DNA of 64,000 bases from Pictodentalium vernedei (Eukaryota; Mollusca; Scaphopoda; Dentaliida; Dentaliidae), in NCBI GenBank assembly GCA_031216915.1, contig CM062294.1, forward strand, positions 28,334,985 through 28,398,984, read 5' to 3'. Within the stretch, counting starts at the first letter, position 1. Each line of letters begins with the position of its first letter. Shown piece after piece: positions 63,623-64,000 of this stretch. The notes under the pieces were generated by a model, which searched no databases, was not told where the DNA came from, and worked only from the letters and a program-made list of their open reading frames with translations. A program made the translations under genes and the position numbers.

Positions 63623-64000
63623 AAGTCATGTTATTTCTATTATTGCCACTTTCGTACATCGGGTACATTACAATTAAATTATATGGGAAATAAAATAAAT
63701 AAATGAAGTTTGACATTTTAGAATTAAAAAACAGCGACACTATCGTCTGATTTGTTGACAAACAAACCGGGTAACATGACTGTCGTCTGATCAGTCTACG
63801 GCGAAATTTGGGAAGTTAGATAATGAAATATATTTTCGAAATGCGAACTTTAGGCAAGGAATTTATTCATCAAAGATGTCATCACTTACTTTGTGCGTAT
63901 CGCTTCCTATATTTGATACATTATCTATCCGTGACTCAAAGGGAAACACTTGAAACAAATGTGTTAATTGTGTTTACTAATTAAAAAAATCCGAATTGAA

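Noticed and set aside
63786-63806. Possible MITE B terminus (GATCAGTCTACGGCG)
   Set aside because: Only ~15 bp match and no other part of the family nearby; likely chance or an unresolvable remnant.

Overview
This is animal genomic DNA, and the window holds no host gene I can recognise. Nearly everything identifiable is a transposable element or its remains. The non-LTR retrotransposons with endonuclease and reverse transcriptase domains, the tRNA-headed SINEs with (TAAA)n tails, the TTAA-flanked and TA-flanked MITEs and the Polinton fossil together suggest a metazoan, most likely a marine invertebrate. The phylum cannot be fixed from sequence alone.

Layout. 0-4.4 kb: piggyBac-type MITEs, an old relative of a foldback element split by a dead Tc1 transposon, and a MITE carrying a SINE. 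4.6-11.6 kb: modular dispersed repeats and, all on the minus strand, a fossil cluster made of a helix-hairpin-helix ORF, a low-complexity ORF, a retroelement Pol-linker-like stretch and a TatD-nuclease-like stretch. A full SINE with perfect target-site duplications and a basic/acidic ORF1- or Gag-like relic follow. 11.9-12.7 kb: a PIF/Harbinger transposase with one in-frame stop. 12.7-21.6 kb: dense hairpin MITEs and SINE pieces. 21.7-28.5 kb: a three-level nest in which a hAT-type element holds a second TIR element, which holds a 4.2-kb almost perfect foldback palindrome. 29.4-31.9 kb: SINEs and MITEs. About 32.0-37.65 kb: a decayed Polinton with ATPase-, integrase- and capsid-type parts, itself hit by MITEs and a SINE. 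37.6-39.4 kb: a second copy of the hAT-type element, which serves as an empty-site control for the nest. 39.4-39.95 kb: a TATA-type promoter-like site and an unknown basic ORF.

41.7-54.9 kb: an L1-type LINE on the minus strand is cut into two pieces by a 10.8-kb plus-strand block. The block contains a second LINE with open ORF1 (333 codons) and ORF2 (1042 codons). The two ORFs are held 5.6 kb apart by a two-tier satellite (52-bp and 355-bp units) that grew out of a piggyBac-type MITE and its flank. 55.7-60.0 kb: a third LINE, minus strand, with an SGNH-hydrolase domain in ORF1, followed by endonuclease and reverse transcriptase remains. 60-64 kb: a SINE, MITEs and palindromes.

Two themes recur. 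First, many short elements are perfect or near-perfect hairpins with shared cores but different ends, as if cores and termini had been reshuffled. Second, elements repeatedly land in or beside the ends of other elements. The SINEs with exact target-site duplications and the LINE with two open frames are the youngest-looking features; the Polinton, the TatD/HhH cluster and the Tc1 are old.
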